From Bacteroidaceae bacterium (GTDB taxonomy: Bacteria > Bacteroidota > Bacteroidia > Bacteroidales > Bacteroidaceae): DNA of 36,010 nt. The stretch is taken from the NCBI GenBank assembly GCA_024398665.1, contig JAKSIS010000023.1, positions 1 to 36,010 on the forward strand. Direction: 5' to 3'. The notes under the pieces were generated by a model that saw nothing but the letters and a program-made list of their open reading frames with translations, was not told the origin of the DNA and did not search any database. The position numbers were made by a program, and so were the translations under genes. Numbering within the stretch: the stretch's first letter is position 1; each line of letters opens with the position of its first letter. Shown here one piece after another: positions 25,487-35,906 of the stretch.

Positions 25487-25489
25487 GAA

Positions 25490-26764
25490 ATGGAAACGCA
25501 AAAGATTGATGTCCTTCTGGGCCTACAGTGGGGCGACGAGGGAAAAGGAAAGGTTGTTGACGTACTTACTCCGCGATATGATGTGGTAGCCCGTTTCCAG
25601 GGCGGCCCGAATGCAGGTCACACCCTTATCTTCGATGACAGGAAATTCGTGCTGAAATCAATACCATCAGGAGTATTTCAGGGAAACAGACAGAATATCA
25701 TAGGCAACGGAATGGTGCTGGATGCAGCCCTGTTCAAGGCCGAGGCCCAGTCTCTTGAAGAGGCTGGAATAGACCTGAAGAACCGTCTGCTCATTTCAAA
25801 GAAGGCTCATCTGATCCTTCCCACACACCGTCTGCTTGATAGTGCCATTGAGGCCTCAAAGGGATCATCGAAGGTGGGTACCACCGGCCGCGGCATAGGA
25901 CCTACATACACTGACAAGGTGGCACGTACCGGTGTCCGCGTGGGAGACCTGCTGCGTCCTGACTTCGAAGAGCGCTATGCTGCAGCAAAGGCTGCACATG
26001 AGCGTACCCTGAAGAGTCTGGATTATGAATATGACCTGGCTCCTCTGGAAGCCGCATGGCGTGAGGGCATTGCCTATATGAAGGAATTCAAGTTCGTTGA
26101 CAGCGAACATTACGTGGCCGGCCTGCTCCGTGAGGGCAAGAGCGTTCTCTGTGAAGGTGCACAGGGTACCATGCTTGACATAGACTTCGGTTCATATCCG
26201 TTCGTGACATCATCGAACACCATCTGTGCAGGCGCATGCACCGGTCTTGGCGTAGCCCCGAACCGCATTGGCCGCGTATACGGCATAATGAAGGCCTACT
26301 GCACACGTGTGGGCAGCGGTCCTTTCCCGACTGAACTCTTTGACAAGGACGGTGAAACCCTGTCGGACCGCGGGCATGAATTCGGTGCCGTGACAGGACG
26401 CCGCCGCCGTTGCGGCTGGGTTGACCTGGTGGCCCTGCGGTATGCCGTACGTTTGAACGGTGTGACAGACCTCATACTCATGAAGTCCGATGTCCTGGAC
26501 ATATTCCCCACGATTAAGGCATGTGTGGCATACAGGCTTCCTGACGGAACGCAGACCGATGAGTTCCCGTTTGACTGCGAAGGCGTACAGCCCATATATG
26601 AGGAGATTCCCGGCTGGCAGACTGACCTTACGAAGATGACATGTGAGGATGAATTCCCCGAGGAGTTCAACAGCTACATAAGCTTCCTGGAAGAATATCT
26701 TGAAACACCGGTTTCAATCGTGTCAGTGGGACCGGACCGTAACCAGACAATTGTAAGGGAATGA
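25490..26764 (+). CDS. purA: Adenylosuccinate synthase
   Basis: This 424-residue enzyme couples IMP and aspartate with GTP to form adenylosuccinate, the first AMP-specific step. The GTP/IMP loop GLQWGDEGKGK (11-21) has catalytic D16, and H44 sits in GGPNAGHT. The block GSSKVGTTGRGIGPTYTDKVAR (binding IMP) and GVTDLILMKSDVLD (guanine recognition) are present. Length is normal. It sits three bases after the Fur-like gene and shares an ATGA overlap with the metallopeptidase. Confidence 0.98.
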   Translation: METQKIDVLLGLQWGDEGKGKVVDVLTPRYDVVARFQGGPNAGHTLIFDDRKFVLKSIPSGVFQGNRQNIIGNGMVLDAALFKAEAQSLEEAGIDLKNRLLISKKAHLILPTHRLLDSAIEASKGSSKVGTTGRGIGPTYTDKVARTGVRVGDLLRPDFEERYAAAKAAHERTLKSLDYEYDLAPLEAAWREGIAYMKEFKFVDSEHYVAGLLREGKSVLCEGAQGTMLDIDFGSYPFVTSSNTICAGACTGLGVAPNRIGRVYGIMKAYCTRVGSGPFPTELFDKDGETLSDRGHEFGAVTGRRRRCGWVDLVALRYAVRLNGVTDLILMKSDVLDIFPTIKACVAYRLPDGTQTDEFPFDCEGVQPIYEEIPGWQTDLTKMTCEDEFPEEFNSYISFLEEYLETPVSIVSVGPDRNQTIVRE

Positions 26765-27456
26765 CAGGACAGACAACTGATGCGCTGTACTGGATACTTT
26801 TCATCATAGTGTCCATAGCCAGCTATGTGGTGCAGGCCAACCTTACGCGCAAGTTCAAGAAATATTCTTCAGTCGCCACACCCGGCGGCATGCGCGGATG
26901 TGACATTGCGCGCCGCATGCTTGAAGACAATGGGATCCATGATGTCAAGATAACCTGCATACAGGGACAGCTGACTGACCATTACAATCCCGAAACGAAT
27001 ACGGTGAACCTGAGCACTGACGTTTACAACGGAACAAACATCACCGCTGCGGCAGTGGCTGCACATGAGTGCGGACATGCCGTCCAGCATGCAAAGGACT
27101 ATGCTCCTGTGAAGATGCGTTCGGCCATGGTGCCTGTGGTATCGTTCTCTTCAAAGATCATGTCATGGGTGCTGCTGGCGGGCATATTTCTGGTCAGTGT
27201 TTTCCCCGGCATACTGCTTGCCGGCATTGTCATGTTCGCCATGACGACCCTGTTCAGTTTCATAACGCTCCCGGTGGAAATTGACGCCAGCCGCAGGGCT
27301 CTTGCCTGGCTGGACAACGCAGGACTGGCCACCCGCACTACCGCAGCTCCGGCACGCGACGCATTGAAGGCAGCCGCCTACACCTATGTCGTGGCCGCAG
27401 TCAGTTCGCTGGGAACACTTTGCTATTACATTTTGATTTACCTTAGAAGACGCTGA
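26761..27456 (+). CDS. Membrane zinc metallopeptidase (YugP-type)
   Basis: This 231-residue protein matches the putative neutral zinc metallopeptidase family of B. subtilis YugP. It has an N-terminal membrane helix (about residues 9-25), the zinc motif HECGH (102-106) and a likely third ligand in [10 protein letters not shown] (E173). Two central hydrophobic segments (about 127-148, 150-170) and one C-terminal (about 207-227) complete a membrane protein. Its substrate is unknown. Four-base overlap with purA and a one-base overlap with hisS (TGATG) place it in the coupled run. Confidence 0.88.
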   Translation: MTGQTTDALYWILFIIVSIASYVVQANLTRKFKKYSSVATPGGMRGCDIARRMLEDNGIHDVKITCIQGQLTDHYNPETNTVNLSTDVYNGTNITAAAVAAHECGHAVQHAKDYAPVKMRSAMVPVVSFSSKIMSWVLLAGIFLVSVFPGILLAGIVMFAMTTLFSFITLPVEIDASRRALAWLDNAGLATRTTAAPARDALKAAAYTYVVAAVSSLGTLCYYILIYLRRR

Positions 27457-28811
27457 TGAAACCTTCAATACCAAAAGGAACCCGTGACTTCTCACCGGTT
27501 GAGATGGCACGCAGAAACTACATTTTCGATACGATACGCGGTGTGTTCCACCTGTTCGGATACCGCCAGATTGAAACCCCTTCAATGGAAAACTTGTCAA
27601 CGCTGATGGGCAAGTACGGCGAGGAGGGTGACAAACTGCTTTTCAAGATACAGAATTCAGGTGACTACATGAACGGCGTGTCCGATGAGGAACTGCTGTC
27701 ACGCAACAGCCTGAAACTGGCTGCCAAGTTCTGCGAGAAGGGACTGCGCTATGACCTGACCGTGCCTTTCGCACGTTTTGTGGTCATGCACCGTGAGGAA
27801 CTGCAGTTCCCCTTCAAGCGCTTCCAGATACAGCCGGTGTGGCGCGCTGACCGCCCCCAGAAGGGCCGTTACCGTGAGTTCTACCAGTGTGACGCCGATG
27901 TCGTGGGCAGCGACAGCCTGCTGTATGAGATTGAGCTCATCCAGATGATAGACATGGTGTTCAGCCGTTTTGGCGTACGTGTTGCCATAAAGCTGAACAA
28001 CCGCAAGATACTGGCCGGCATTGCAGAATCGATTGGCCAGGCCGACAAGATTGTTGACATTACGGTGGCAATTGACAAGCTGGACAAGATAGGTCTGGAC
28101 GGCGTCAATGCCGAACTGGCTGAGAAGGGCCTGCCTGAGGATGCCATTGGCAAGCTGCAGCCCATAATCAGGCTGACCGGCAGCAATGCAGAAAAGCTTG
28201 ATGTAATTGCCGGGGTCCTTGAAGGCAGTGAGACAGGACTGAAGGGCGTGGAGGAATGCCGTTACATTCTGGACGGTGCTGAAAGGCTTGGCCTTAATAA
28301 CAGGCTGGAACTTGACCTTACGCTGGCACGTGGCCTGAACTACTATACCGGTGCGATTTTTGAAGTCAAGGCGCTTGACGTTGAGATAGGTTCGATAAGC
28401 GGCGGCGGCCGTTATGACAATCTTACGGGCATATTCGGCATGCCGGGCGTGAGCGGCGTGGGCATTTCTTTCGGTGCAGACCGCATATATGACGTGCTGA
28501 ACCAGCTTGACCTGTATCCCAAGGAATCGCAGAGCGGGGTGAAGGTGCTCTTCCTGAATCTTGGGGCCGATGAATCCTCATTCTGCATGCGGCAGCTTTC
28601 AGTTCTGCGTGCGGCAGGTATAGCATCGGAAATATATCCCGATGCCGCCAAAATGAAGAAACAGATGTCATACGCAAATTCAAATGCCATTCCGTTCGTG
28701 GCCATTGTAGGCGGCGACGAACTGGCTCAGGGCAAGGTGACACTCAAGAATATGGAAACCGGTGAGCAGAGTCTCATTGATGCTGACCGGCTTGTATCAG
28801 AACTGGCCTGA
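27456..28811 (+). CDS. hisS: Histidyl-tRNA synthetase
   Basis: This 451-residue class II synthetase charges tRNA-His. The N-terminal GTRDFSP, motif 2 region around [20 protein letters not shown], and the histidine-specific block [14 protein letters not shown] are present, with motif 3 GGGRYDNL followed by [10 protein letters not shown]. The C-terminal anticodon-binding domain begins near residue 350. The length is typical for Bacteroidetes. It overlaps both neighbours by one base through TGATG junctions. Confidence 0.98.
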   Translation: MKPSIPKGTRDFSPVEMARRNYIFDTIRGVFHLFGYRQIETPSMENLSTLMGKYGEEGDKLLFKIQNSGDYMNGVSDEELLSRNSLKLAAKFCEKGLRYDLTVPFARFVVMHREELQFPFKRFQIQPVWRADRPQKGRYREFYQCDADVVGSDSLLYEIELIQMIDMVFSRFGVRVAIKLNNRKILAGIAESIGQADKIVDITVAIDKLDKIGLDGVNAELAEKGLPEDAIGKLQPIIRLTGSNAEKLDVIAGVLEGSETGLKGVEECRYILDGAERLGLNNRLELDLTLARGLNYYTGAIFEVKALDVEIGSISGGGRYDNLTGIFGMPGVSGVGISFGADRIYDVLNQLDLYPKESQSGVKVLFLNLGADESSFCMRQLSVLRAAGIASEIYPDAAKMKKQMSYANSNAIPFVAIVGGDELAQGKVTLKNMETGEQSLIDADRLVSELA

Positions 28812-29836
28812 TGAGTGAGGAATTCGATATAAGACAGCAGCAGGGGACATCGGACAAGGAACTTGACAATGCCCTGAGACCTTTGTCGTTCAGCGATTTT
28901 GCCGGACAGGGCAAGATTGTGGAGAATCTGCGCATCTTTGTCGAGGCGGCACGCCAGCGCGGCGAATCGCTGGACCACACCCTGCTGCACGGCCCTCCCG
29001 GACTGGGCAAGACCACACTGAGCAACATCATTGCCAATGAACTGGGTGTAGGGTTCAAGATGACTTCAGGCCCCGTGCTGGACAAGCCGGGTGATCTGGC
29101 CGGCATTCTTACAAGCCTTGAACCCAGGGATGTACTTTTCATTGATGAGATTCACCGCCTGTCACCCGTTGTCGAGGAATATCTGTATTCGGCCATGGAG
29201 GACTACCGGATTGACATCATGATTGACAAGGGACCGTCAGCGCGGAGCATACAGATTGACCTGAATCCGTTCACGCTGATTGGTGCGACAACACGCAGCG
29301 GCCTGCTTACCGCCCCCCTGCGTGCACGTTTCGGCATAAACATGCATCTTGAGTATTATGATGCTGACACCCTGAAGCGCATCATTCTGCGTTCTGCCGG
29401 TATTCTGGGCATACCATGTGACCTTGACGCGGCCATTGAGATAGCCGGCCGCAGCCGCGGAACGCCACGTATAGCCAACGCACTGCTGCGCCGTGTGCGT
29501 GATTTCGCACAGGTCAAGGGTTCGGGACGCATCACCATGGGCATAGCCCGCATGGCACTTGAGGCGCTCAACATAGACAGATACGGGCTGGACGAGATTG
29601 ACAACCGCATTCTGACCACCATCATTGACAAGTTCAAGGGAGGGCCTGTAGGGCTGGGCACCATAGCCACGGCGCTGAGCGAAGATTCCGGTACTATCGA
29701 AGACGTTTACGAACCGTTCCTCATCCAGCAGGGATTCATCAAGCGCACGCCGCGCGGACGTGAAGTGACAGATCTGGCATACAGGCATTTGGGCCGTTCG
29801 CGCTATCTTTCTGTCGGACCTGACCTGTTTGACTGA
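28811..29836 (+). CDS. ruvB: Holliday junction helicase RuvB
   Basis: This 341-residue AAA+ motor drives branch migration with RuvA. The Walker A loop GPPGLGKTT is at residues 61-69, Walker B reads FIDEIHRL, the sensor region GATTRSG follows, and the arginine finger lies in LRARFG. The C-terminal winged helix ends [15 protein letters not shown]. The ATG overlaps the hisS stop by one base. It ends the coupled run; a strong terminator follows five bases after the stop. Confidence 0.98.
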   Translation: MSEEFDIRQQQGTSDKELDNALRPLSFSDFAGQGKIVENLRIFVEAARQRGESLDHTLLHGPPGLGKTTLSNIIANELGVGFKMTSGPVLDKPGDLAGILTSLEPRDVLFIDEIHRLSPVVEEYLYSAMEDYRIDIMIDKGPSARSIQIDLNPFTLIGATTRSGLLTAPLRARFGINMHLEYYDADTLKRIILRSAGILGIPCDLDAAIEIAGRSRGTPRIANALLRRVRDFAQVKGSGRITMGIARMALEALNIDRYGLDEIDNRILTTIIDKFKGGPVGLGTIATALSEDSGTIEDVYEPFLIQQGFIKRTPRGREVTDLAYRHLGRSRYLSVGPDLFD

Positions 29837-29840
29837 GAAT

Positions 29841-29880
29841 GACCGCCGGCAACGGACTTGCAGGCGGTCTCCGTGTTTTT
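29841..29880 (+). terminator. Terminator after ruvB
   Basis: GACCGCC (29841-29847) pairs with GGCGGTC (29863-29869), and GCAA with TTGC inside it across a G/A mismatch around the loop CGGAC. This gives about 11 paired bases followed by a T-rich tail ending in TTTTT (29876-29880). It lies directly after the ruvB stop and just before the next promoter. Confidence 0.85.
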
Positions 29881-29898
29881 ACATCGGACTGTCCGGCG

Positions 29899-29906
29899 TA
29901 TATTTG
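29899..29906 (+). promoter_or_regulatory. -7 box of the alpha-2-macroglobulin gene
   Basis: TATATTTG matches TAnnTTTG and ends 18 bases before the ATG at 29925. The T run of the preceding terminator falls 18 bases upstream and may serve as its -33 element (TTTT rather than TTTG). Confidence 0.6.
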
Positions 29907-29924
29907 CTAAAAAGAAGAAGACTT

Positions 29925-32900
29925 ATGAGATACCTTTTGAGACGAATAACATTTCTGATTATCATTATGACAATGTCTGCTGTTACAGCCAGCGCCGACA
30001 AGTATTCCCGTGCCTGGAAAAAGGTTGATGCGTTCCTTTCTGAGGACTTGCCTGAGAGCGCAGCTGAGGAAATAAACCGCATTTGGGACATGGCTGCGAA
30101 GGACGGTGATTCCAAACAGATGCTCAAGAGCGCGGTCTATATGACACAGGCCGGAAGTGCCAAGGGCGGTGAAAAGGACATAAAGGGCGGAATAAGTCTG
30201 CTTGAAACGCTTATGCCCAAACTTGGGCAGAGGGAATATAAGGCCATATGCCATGCCCTCATAGCCCGCGGCTACCAGGAGTACTGGAATGACCACAGGT
30301 GGATCATAAGCGGAAATGTGCCCACGGATGAAAAGAATCCGCCGTTGGAGAAATGGACCGTCAGCACTTTCTGTGATACCATATGCTATCATTTGGAGCA
30401 GTCTGTTGACATGGCGGGGGAGGCAAATTCATCCTGGTTTGAGGATTTCTTTCCCGGAGGCAACAAGGACGGCCTGAAACTGCGTCCCACACTGGCTGAC
30501 ATGCTTCTGGACAATGCTACCGTAAGCCTTACGTCGCAGTTGCCCATAGGAAAGAGAAAGATATTCGATGATGGACGCCTGTACGGTCCTGCTGGGGATT
30601 TCGTCAATGCCACGATGATACTTGACGGTACGGATCCGGACTTGTGGGAACTGTACATTCTGAGCCGTATGGCTGAACGCAATCTGGAAAAGAAGGCGCA
30701 GATACGTTCCTCAATCGACTACATACGCATGGAGAAACTGCTGGGAATGCTTGGAAGATTCTCAGACTGGACCCCGAACCATGACAAGTGGGTTGAAGGG
30801 ACAGTGAATATGGGCGAACTGTACCTTGATGACGTGTCGTTCAGCACCCTGTTCTTCCACCTGGCAGCTGAAGCCATCAATGACAGGATAGACTGGGTCA
30901 AGGAGACTGATCAGGCACGTTATATGAAGATTGCACAGGATTTGTGCGACAGGGCTATCAGGAAATGGCCCAAGAGCGAAGGCGCTTATGAATGCCGTAA
31001 GCTGAAAGCCGATATGCAGTCTTCGGAACTTGAACTGCAGTGTCCTCTGGGGCTGGTTGCAGGCGGATGGAACCTGGCCCGCATTGATTACAGGAATGTG
31101 GGTACTGTCTACCTGAGAGCTGTCGAAGTACCGGGCGAATATTCCCGTATGGACCAGCGTTCCGTGCTTGAACACCTATCCTCAGCCACTCCCACCGCTG
31201 AATGGAGCGTGCAGACAGCTGACCCCGGTGACCATCTCAGACACAGCACCATGATTGAGATCCAGCCGCTTATGGAGGGATCATATTACATAGTGGCATC
31301 GACAGGCAGGTATTTCGGGCAGAAAGACATCATATCGTACATTTATCTTGAATGCAGCAGCATAGAACTGGCAAGAGTCGTGTCGCATACAGGTGCAGTG
31401 ACCGGTTATACCGTAAACCGGCGTACCGGCCAGCCTGTGGCCGATGTCAGATACACCCTTTGGCAGCTTGACGGAAACGGCCAGCAGACAAAAGTCGCTG
31501 AGCGCGGCATGTCCGCTGAAGACGGATACATCTCAATTGAGGGAATGAAGAACGGCCGCTACAGTCTGGAGATGGAACTGGGCAGCAGGAGAGGCAGAGC
31601 CACACTGAACATTCCATACAACAGTGATATGGTCATCCGTCCTACCGGGCGCATATATACCGACCGCTATTCGTACCGTCCCGGCGACAGCGTTCAGTTT
31701 GCTTGCATCGTATATGAAACTGACGGCTATTCAAAAGGAAGGACGGTGCCTGACATGGAACTCAAGGCTTCATTCCTGGATACCAACTGGAAGGAAATCC
31801 AGTCCATGGATCTGGTCACTGACAGCATGGGACAGGTACGCGGTGTGTTCCAAATACCTGAAAGCGTGTTGCCGGGCAGCATGACTGTCAGACTTTCTTC
31901 AAGTACTCTCAATGCCAGCCAGAGAATAAATGTGGAGTCATTCAGACAGTCCACTTTTGAATTCTCCTTTGATCCGCAGGACAGCCTCCGTGTCATTGAC
32001 AGCCCGGTGACTGTCACCGGCAAGGCGGTTTCGAACACCGGAGCTCCGATTGCCGGTGCAAAATACAGCTGGTACGTGTCAGTGGGCTCATATCTGTGCA
32101 GTGAACTGAGAGTGAGGGACACGAACGGTGACATACGCATTGACGCCGGTGAAGGCTTGACTTCCAGCGACGGTTCATTCAGCATGACGTTCACCCTGCC
32201 GCGTGACATTCTGGTCGAGGAAGAGTGCAGCGCCCAGCTCAGTGTCACAGTAACGGACCTGAACGGTGAAGTGCGCAGCGGTTCGCAGTATTTGAGATTC
32301 GGTGCAAAGTACAGGTCATGCAACCTTGCCGTTGACGGAAATACCATTTTACCTGACGGTACCTTTGATTTCAAAGCCAGTCTCTATGATGTTGGAAGAA
32401 AGGTCAAAGGCAAGGCGCACATCAGGGTCTCGCGTCTTGAGTGGACATCGGCCCCCGGGCTTGATCTGTCGGATTTCATAGGCCGCAGCTATGACGCTTC
32501 CAGTTCCCGCAGAATGCGTGAACTGTCCGAAAGCGTGCGTCTCAGGAACCTGCAGGACCGTTTCCCTGAATATGAACTGGACTTTGAGAAGAAGCCGGTT
32601 CCGGGCCGTACTGTCTTTGAAAAGGATCTGGACATGGGGCATGAGGAGGCGGATCTGACTGTGAACGGTCTGGAAACCGGCCTGTACAGGTTCGTAATGA
32701 CATCGGACATGGCAACTGAAGCGGAAGTTGATGTCTTTCTTGTAAGGAAAGATGACAACAGCTCTGTTCCCGGACAGGACCTGCTGTGGCTGAACAGACC
32801 GGGATATGAAACGGTAATGGTCGGTGACACTGCAACAGTCAGTCTTGGCAACTGCTGGAAGGGCACGCACATATATTATATGGTGGAGAACAGGTTCGGG

Positions 32901-35900
32901 ATAGTGTCACGCGGTATGATGGTGTCTGACGGCACCTGCCAGCAGCTGCGCATTCCCGTTACAGAGGAAATGCAGGGCGGTTTTTCAGTACACGCCGCCG
33001 TGATTTATCTGGGCGTGACAAAGAACGTGTCCTGTCTGTTTGACGTTCCGTACAGCAACAGGGAACTGAAAGTCAGTCTGGTCACTTTCCGTGACAAACT
33101 GCAGCCCGGAGTACCTGAACAGTGGTCCCTGAAGGTTACTGATTCCGACGGCAATCCGCTGCAGGCAGCCGTACTGGTGGACATGTATGACAAAGCTCTG
33201 GACGTATACGGCGCAAACAGCTGGCTGTTCATGCCGTGGTACGGCCGCTTCTTCGAGTCGCGTAGCCTGTTCGAACGTATCAATCCGTATGCTGATTCAT
33301 ATGATCCGCGGTACTATGACTGGGACGGCGGTGATGCCGGATACAAGGGCAAGAAAGCCATTACGGGCACTTTGCTCAATCCCTTCCAATACTCTTACCG
33401 TATGGCGGAAACAGCGGCTGGAGGCATGAGGCTGAAGGGTAGGGGCGTTGCCTTGAATGATGCTGTGGTACTGTCCAGCAAGGTTGTCGCCGAATCCGGT
33501 ATGGCCATGGATGAGGAGTCTGTAACACTGAATTCCGAATTTCTGATATTGGACGAACACACTGTTGAATCCCAGAGTATTCCCGATGAAAATATTTCCA
33601 TTCGTGAAAATACTGACCCTACCGGTCTGTTTGTGGCAGGTCTGATGACTGATTCGCTGGGTGTTGCGACCATTGGTTTCACTACGCCTGAACTGCTCAC
33701 CAAATGGAATCTGCAGGGCTTCGCCTACACCGCTTCACTTATGACCGGCAGTTTCAAAGGACAGGTGGTGACCGCTAAGGAAATCATGCTGGAAACGCAG
33801 GCTCCGCGTTTTGTCCGCCAGGGTGACGTACTTGACTTTACTGCGAAAATATCAAACACAATGGAGTCCGATGCCAAGGTCGTTGCCGCTTTGTCGCTTA
33901 CCGATGCGGTTACCGGCCGCAGCTTGGACATAATAGAAGGACAGACACGTAAGACGCTTGCTGTCGCTGCAGGCTCAACCGCTCAGGTCAGTTTCAGGAT
34001 CAGGGTGCCCGGCGGTGACCTGGCGGCGATGACTTATGTCATGACCGCACAGACCAGCGGTCACAGCGACGGCATGAAGGAAACCATTCCGGTACTGACA
34101 AACCGTACCCAGGTGGTTCAGGCCATGACGCTGTTCAACAACGGCAACGAGAAGCGCAGTTTCCATTTCACTGATCTGGAAAAGGCTGATTCGCCGACCA
34201 TGGGGAATGAACAGCTGACGCTGGAATACAGCTCCAGCCCCATATGGTATGCAATTCAGGCTCTGCCTTCAATAATCCGGCTGAATGATCCCAGCAATAT
34301 CGGACTCTTCCACAGTTTCATGGGCGCAGCAATGTCTCAGAGTATTGTGAACCGTTATCCCTCCGTCAGTGAAGTGCTTGATGAGTGGGCTGCGTATGAG
34401 CCGTCGGACTGGGAAACCGAACTTGAGAAGAACCAGACTCTGAAAGGCACGCTGCTTGATGAGACGCCGTGGCTCAGGGCAAGTGACGGTGAGAAGGCCC
34501 GGCGCCGTGCTTTGGCACAGGATCTGAATACTGACAATACCCGTGAGGCCATGCAGAAGGCTCTTGACAAGCTCATTGCAGCCCAGCTGAGTGACGGCGG
34601 CTGGCCCTGGATTGACGGCGGCCCGTCAAGCGTACATGTGACTGACGTCATATTGCGCGGACTGGGAGTACTCCATGAAAACGATGCTTTCGACGCTACT
34701 CAGGAAATGAAAAAATCATTACAGATGGCAATCAATTTCCTGGATGGCGAGTTTTACAGGAGATATGATCAGCCTGTAAAACCGACATCTCTTGGCGTTG
34801 ATGAACTGGGCTATCTGCTTACGCGTTCCTACTTCTTGGATATGCCGTTTGCAGGCAGTACCGGAATGTCGTACAACCGGTATCTTGACCTGGCTGAAAG
34901 GCAGGATACCCATGAGGCGGGCCTGTACTACCGTGCAGAACTGGCTATGCTGATGTCGCGTCTGGGCAAGGCTGACAAGGCTGCCCATATTGCACAGACG
35001 CTGCTTGAACGTTCAGTCTGTGATGACGAGATGGGACGCTACTGGAAGGACAACCAGGGCGGTTACATATGGCATGAGGCCCCTATCGAGACCCAGGCGG
35101 AGATAATAGGGATGCTCATGGCTACCGGAAATGAAAAGGAAGCTGCCCAGGCCGCACGCTGGCTGCTCAAGCAGAAGCAGACCACCGGCTGGGGCTCATC
35201 GCCCGCAACGGCTGCAGCTGTGGTGGCGCTGATGGCTACCGGCGGCAGCCGCATCATCGGAGTTGAACCTGACATAACCATAACCTTGGGCCGGGAAACC
35301 GTAAAGACACAGGGTGCTGTCAGAAAGGCCGATGGCGGATATCTGACCAGATCCTGGAACGGGCCTTTGGCAAAGAATATGGCAAACGTTACTGTTGACA
35401 GCAGGACTGAAGGAATCAGTTGGGGTGCGGTGTACCGCAGTTTCACTGAAGAACTGGACAATGTGGAACACAGTGAGAGCGGCATGCATCTCAAGCGTTC
35501 CCTGTGGCGCGTGGTGCACGGTGCTGATACCGACCGTCTGGAGGAAGTGGTTCCAGGAATGGTGCTGCATGTGGGCGACCGCGTGAAAGTGCGCTTTGAC
35601 CTGACACTTGACCGCACGCTGGAATACCTGCAGCTGAAGGACATGCGTGCCGCATCGTTCGAACCGGTCAGCACCCGTGCCGGCTACAGCTACAATTTCC
35701 GCGATGACATACGCTACTACTCCGCTCCCGGCAATACGCGCAGCGATTTCTACATTGACCGCCTGAGCGCCGGAAGCTATGTGATAGAATATGAGGTTAA
35801 CGTCCAGAAACCCGGTACGTTCCAGGGCGGCAACGCCGTGTTGCAGTGTCTCTATGCCCCCGCTTTCAGGGCTACGACAGAGAGCTTGCGGGTGACTGTG

Positions 35901-35906
35901 GAATAG
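29925..35906 (+). CDS. Alpha-2-macroglobulin-like exported protein
   Basis: This is a 1993-residue exported protein of the bacterial alpha-2-macroglobulin family. It starts with a signal peptide (cleavage likely after ASA near residue 25) without a lipobox. The first 500 residues are helical, then macroglobulin repeats follow; the MG-type stretch TDRYSYRPGDSVQFACIVYE is near residue 575. A bait-like variable region lies around 1120-1220, then the conserved A2M block FTTPELLTKWNLQGFAY near 1245-1262 and a terpenoid-cyclase-like alpha-barrel (about 1440-1750) with DGGWPW. The thioester CxEQ is absent: the equivalent segment after QALPSIIRL reads DPSNIGLFHSF. It may trap proteases without a covalent bond or have another role. 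I chose the ATG at 29925 because of the signal peptide and promoter; the longer open frame from 29829 runs into ruvB. Confidence 0.88.
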   Translation: MRYLLRRITFLIIIMTMSAVTASADKYSRAWKKVDAFLSEDLPESAAEEINRIWDMAAKDGDSKQMLKSAVYMTQAGSAKGGEKDIKGGISLLETLMPKLGQREYKAICHALIARGYQEYWNDHRWIISGNVPTDEKNPPLEKWTVSTFCDTICYHLEQSVDMAGEANSSWFEDFFPGGNKDGLKLRPTLADMLLDNATVSLTSQLPIGKRKIFDDGRLYGPAGDFVNATMILDGTDPDLWELYILSRMAERNLEKKAQIRSSIDYIRMEKLLGMLGRFSDWTPNHDKWVEGTVNMGELYLDDVSFSTLFFHLAAEAINDRIDWVKETDQARYMKIAQDLCDRAIRKWPKSEGAYECRKLKADMQSSELELQCPLGLVAGGWNLARIDYRNVGTVYLRAVEVPGEYSRMDQRSVLEHLSSATPTAEWSVQTADPGDHLRHSTMIEIQPLMEGSYYIVASTGRYFGQKDIISYIYLECSSIELARVVSHTGAVTGYTVNRRTGQPVADVRYTLWQLDGNGQQTKVAERGMSAEDGYISIEGMKNGRYSLEMELGSRRGRATLNIPYNSDMVIRPTGRIYTDRYSYRPGDSVQFACIVYETDGYSKGRTVPDMELKASFLDTNWKEIQSMDLVTDSMGQVRGVFQIPESVLPGSMTVRLSSSTLNASQRINVESFRQSTFEFSFDPQDSLRVIDSPVTVTGKAVSNTGAPIAGAKYSWYVSVGSYLCSELRVRDTNGDIRIDAGEGLTSSDGSFSMTFTLPRDILVEEECSAQLSVTVTDLNGEVRSGSQYLRFGAKYRSCNLAVDGNTILPDGTFDFKASLYDVGRKVKGKAHIRVSRLEWTSAPGLDLSDFIGRSYDASSSRRMRELSESVRLRNLQDRFPEYELDFEKKPVPGRTVFEKDLDMGHEEADLTVNGLETGLYRFVMTSDMATEAEVDVFLVRKDDNSSVPGQDLLWLNRPGYETVMVGDTATVSLGNCWKGTHIYYMVENRFGIVSRGMMVSDGTCQQLRIPVTEEMQGGFSVHAAVIYLGVTKNVSCLFDVPYSNRELKVSLVTFRDKLQPGVPEQWSLKVTDSDGNPLQAAVLVDMYDKALDVYGANSWLFMPWYGRFFESRSLFERINPYADSYDPRYYDWDGGDAGYKGKKAITGTLLNPFQYSYRMAETAAGGMRLKGRGVALNDAVVLSSKVVAESGMAMDEESVTLNSEFLILDEHTVESQSIPDENISIRENTDPTGLFVAGLMTDSLGVATIGFTTPELLTKWNLQGFAYTASLMTGSFKGQVVTAKEIMLETQAPRFVRQGDVLDFTAKISNTMESDAKVVAALSLTDAVTGRSLDIIEGQTRKTLAVAAGSTAQVSFRIRVPGGDLAAMTYVMTAQTSGHSDGMKETIPVLTNRTQVVQAMTLFNNGNEKRSFHFTDLEKADSPTMGNEQLTLEYSSSPIWYAIQALPSIIRLNDPSNIGLFHSFMGAAMSQSIVNRYPSVSEVLDEWAAYEPSDWETELEKNQTLKGTLLDETPWLRASDGEKARRRALAQDLNTDNTREAMQKALDKLIAAQLSDGGWPWIDGGPSSVHVTDVILRGLGVLHENDAFDATQEMKKSLQMAINFLDGEFYRRYDQPVKPTSLGVDELGYLLTRSYFLDMPFAGSTGMSYNRYLDLAERQDTHEAGLYYRAELAMLMSRLGKADKAAHIAQTLLERSVCDDEMGRYWKDNQGGYIWHEAPIETQAEIIGMLMATGNEKEAAQAARWLLKQKQTTGWGSSPATAAAVVALMATGGSRIIGVEPDITITLGRETVKTQGAVRKADGGYLTRSWNGPLAKNMANVTVDSRTEGISWGAVYRSFTEELDNVEHSESGMHLKRSLWRVVHGADTDRLEEVVPGMVLHVGDRVKVRFDLTLDRTLEYLQLKDMRAASFEPVSTRAGYSYNFRDDIRYYSAPGNTRSDFYIDRLSAGSYVIEYEVNVQKPGTFQGGNAVLQCLYAPAFRATTESLRVTVE

